Assembly: GCA_947369085.1 (NCBI GenBank)
Contig: CANBJR010000003.1
Span: 1-64,000 of the forward strand
DNA length: 64,000 bases
Source of the DNA: an uncultured Clostridia bacterium
GTDB taxonomy: Bacteria > Bacillota > Clostridia > Oscillospirales > Acutalibacteraceae
Direction of reading: 5' to 3'
Positions 63,674 to 64,000 of the stretch are shown one piece after another. The notes under the pieces are model-generated. The model did not search any database. It saw only the letters and a program-made list of their open reading frames with translations, and was not told where the DNA came from. Numbering within the stretch: position 1 is the first letter of the stretch; the number at the start of each line of letters is the position of its first letter. Position numbers and translations under genes: made by a program.

Positions 63674-64000
63674 ATGTACAGATTCACATTACCCCGTGAC
63701 CTTTTTCACGGTGAAGATGCACTCTCAAGTCTTAAGACTTTAGAAGGTAAAAAGGCAATTATTGTCGTAGGCGGCGGTTCAATGAAACGTTTTGGATTTC
63801 TTGACAAAGCTGTTGAATATTTAAAAGAAACAGGTATGGAGGTTAAGCTTTTTGAAGGTGTTGAGCCTGACCCATCTGTTGAAACAGTTATGAAGGGTGC
63901 TGCTGTAATGCAGGAATTTCAGCCCGACTGGATTATTGCAATGGGCGGCGGTTCACCGATTGACGCTGCAAAGGCTATGTGGGCATTCTATGAATATCCT
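63674..64000 (+). CDS. iron-containing alcohol dehydrogenase (3' end beyond window)
   Basis: The first 109 residues of a group III Fe-ADH. The opening MYRFTLPRDLFHGEDALSSL and the NAD(P)-binding segment VVGGGSMKRFG with MGGGSPIDAAKAMW are characteristic. Such enzymes reduce aldehydes such as butanal or ethanal in fermenting Clostridia. GGAGGAG precedes the ATG. The metal-binding His residues lie beyond the window edge. It is a separate transcript from the LysR gene. Confidence 0.92.
   Translation, partial: MYRFTLPRDLFHGEDALSSLKTLEGKKAIIVVGGGSMKRFGFLDKAVEYLKETGMEVKLFEGVEPDPSVETVMKGAAVMQEFQPDWIIAMGGGSPIDAAKAMWAFYEYP

Overview
The window reads as a chromosomal segment of a low-GC, Gram-positive, anaerobic Clostridia, most like a gut or rumen Ruminococcaceae/Oscillospiraceae member. 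The evidence is Firmicutes operon order (rnj-gdpP-rplI-dnaB-tilS-ftsH and yicC-remA-gmk-rpoZ-priA-def-fmt-rsmB-rlmN-prpC-prkC-rsgA-thiN), strong AGGAGG-type ribosome sites, AT-rich intergenes, a heterodimeric ABC exporter, and three secreted proteins ending in dockerin modules, which are typical of cellulosome- or amylosome-forming Ruminococcus. Species is not determinable from the sequence alone. Many start codons here are TTG or GTG; each start was chosen by its Shine-Dalgarno sequence.

Layout. 1-1.1 kb: a phage-type lysis cassette (XhlA-like protein, holin, amidase cut by the window edge). 1.1-13.6 kb: a leftward housekeeping run, in transcription order rnj, gdpP, rplI, dnaB, tilS, ftsH, uvrA. 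14-16.2 kb: rightward rnhA, a cysteine desulfurase and an IscU scaffold. 16.2-21.7 kb: an accessory block of two large surface-type genes (a tail-fibre/LVIVD propeller protein and a BspA-like LRR-dockerin protein), bounded by two identical 33-bp terminator sequences. 21.8-25.7 kb: the copper operon csoR-copA with an operator inside its promoter, then small orphan genes. 25.8-30.1 kb: trmL and the glycolytic operon pgk-tpiA-gpmI. 30.2-35.8 kb: an unknown secreted/cytosolic pair, a two-gene ABC exporter and a small orphan. 35.9-37.9 kb: queH, a HAD phosphatase and a cyclase-family hydrolase. 38-41.8 kb: secreted or anchored proteins, two with dockerins. 41.8-57.2 kb: a zinc-ribbon PASTA pseudokinase, tRNA-Ala(GGC), then the long leftward translation/cell-wall-signalling cluster from yicC to thiN. 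57.4-58.8 kb: a YebC-family gene, then a thioredoxin paired with a ferredoxin-thioredoxin-reductase-like protein. 59-63.5 kb: a fabF / acyl-AMP ligase / thioesterase operon divergent from a LysR regulator. The right edge is the start of an iron-containing alcohol dehydrogenase.

Most of the window is conserved core metabolism. The points most worth a second look are: the copper ATPase whose C-terminal metal-binding domain carries its own ribosome site and start codon, so one gene may yield both CopA and a CopZ chaperone; the PASTA pseudokinase lying beside an intact PrkC/PrpC system; the FTR-like protein whose catalytic cysteine is serine; the LysR-linked FabF/ligase/thioesterase set with no carrier protein; the accessory block framed by duplicated terminators; and a structured element between rnj and the c-di-AMP phosphodiesterase gene. 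No CRISPR array, rRNA, transposase or integrase was seen.
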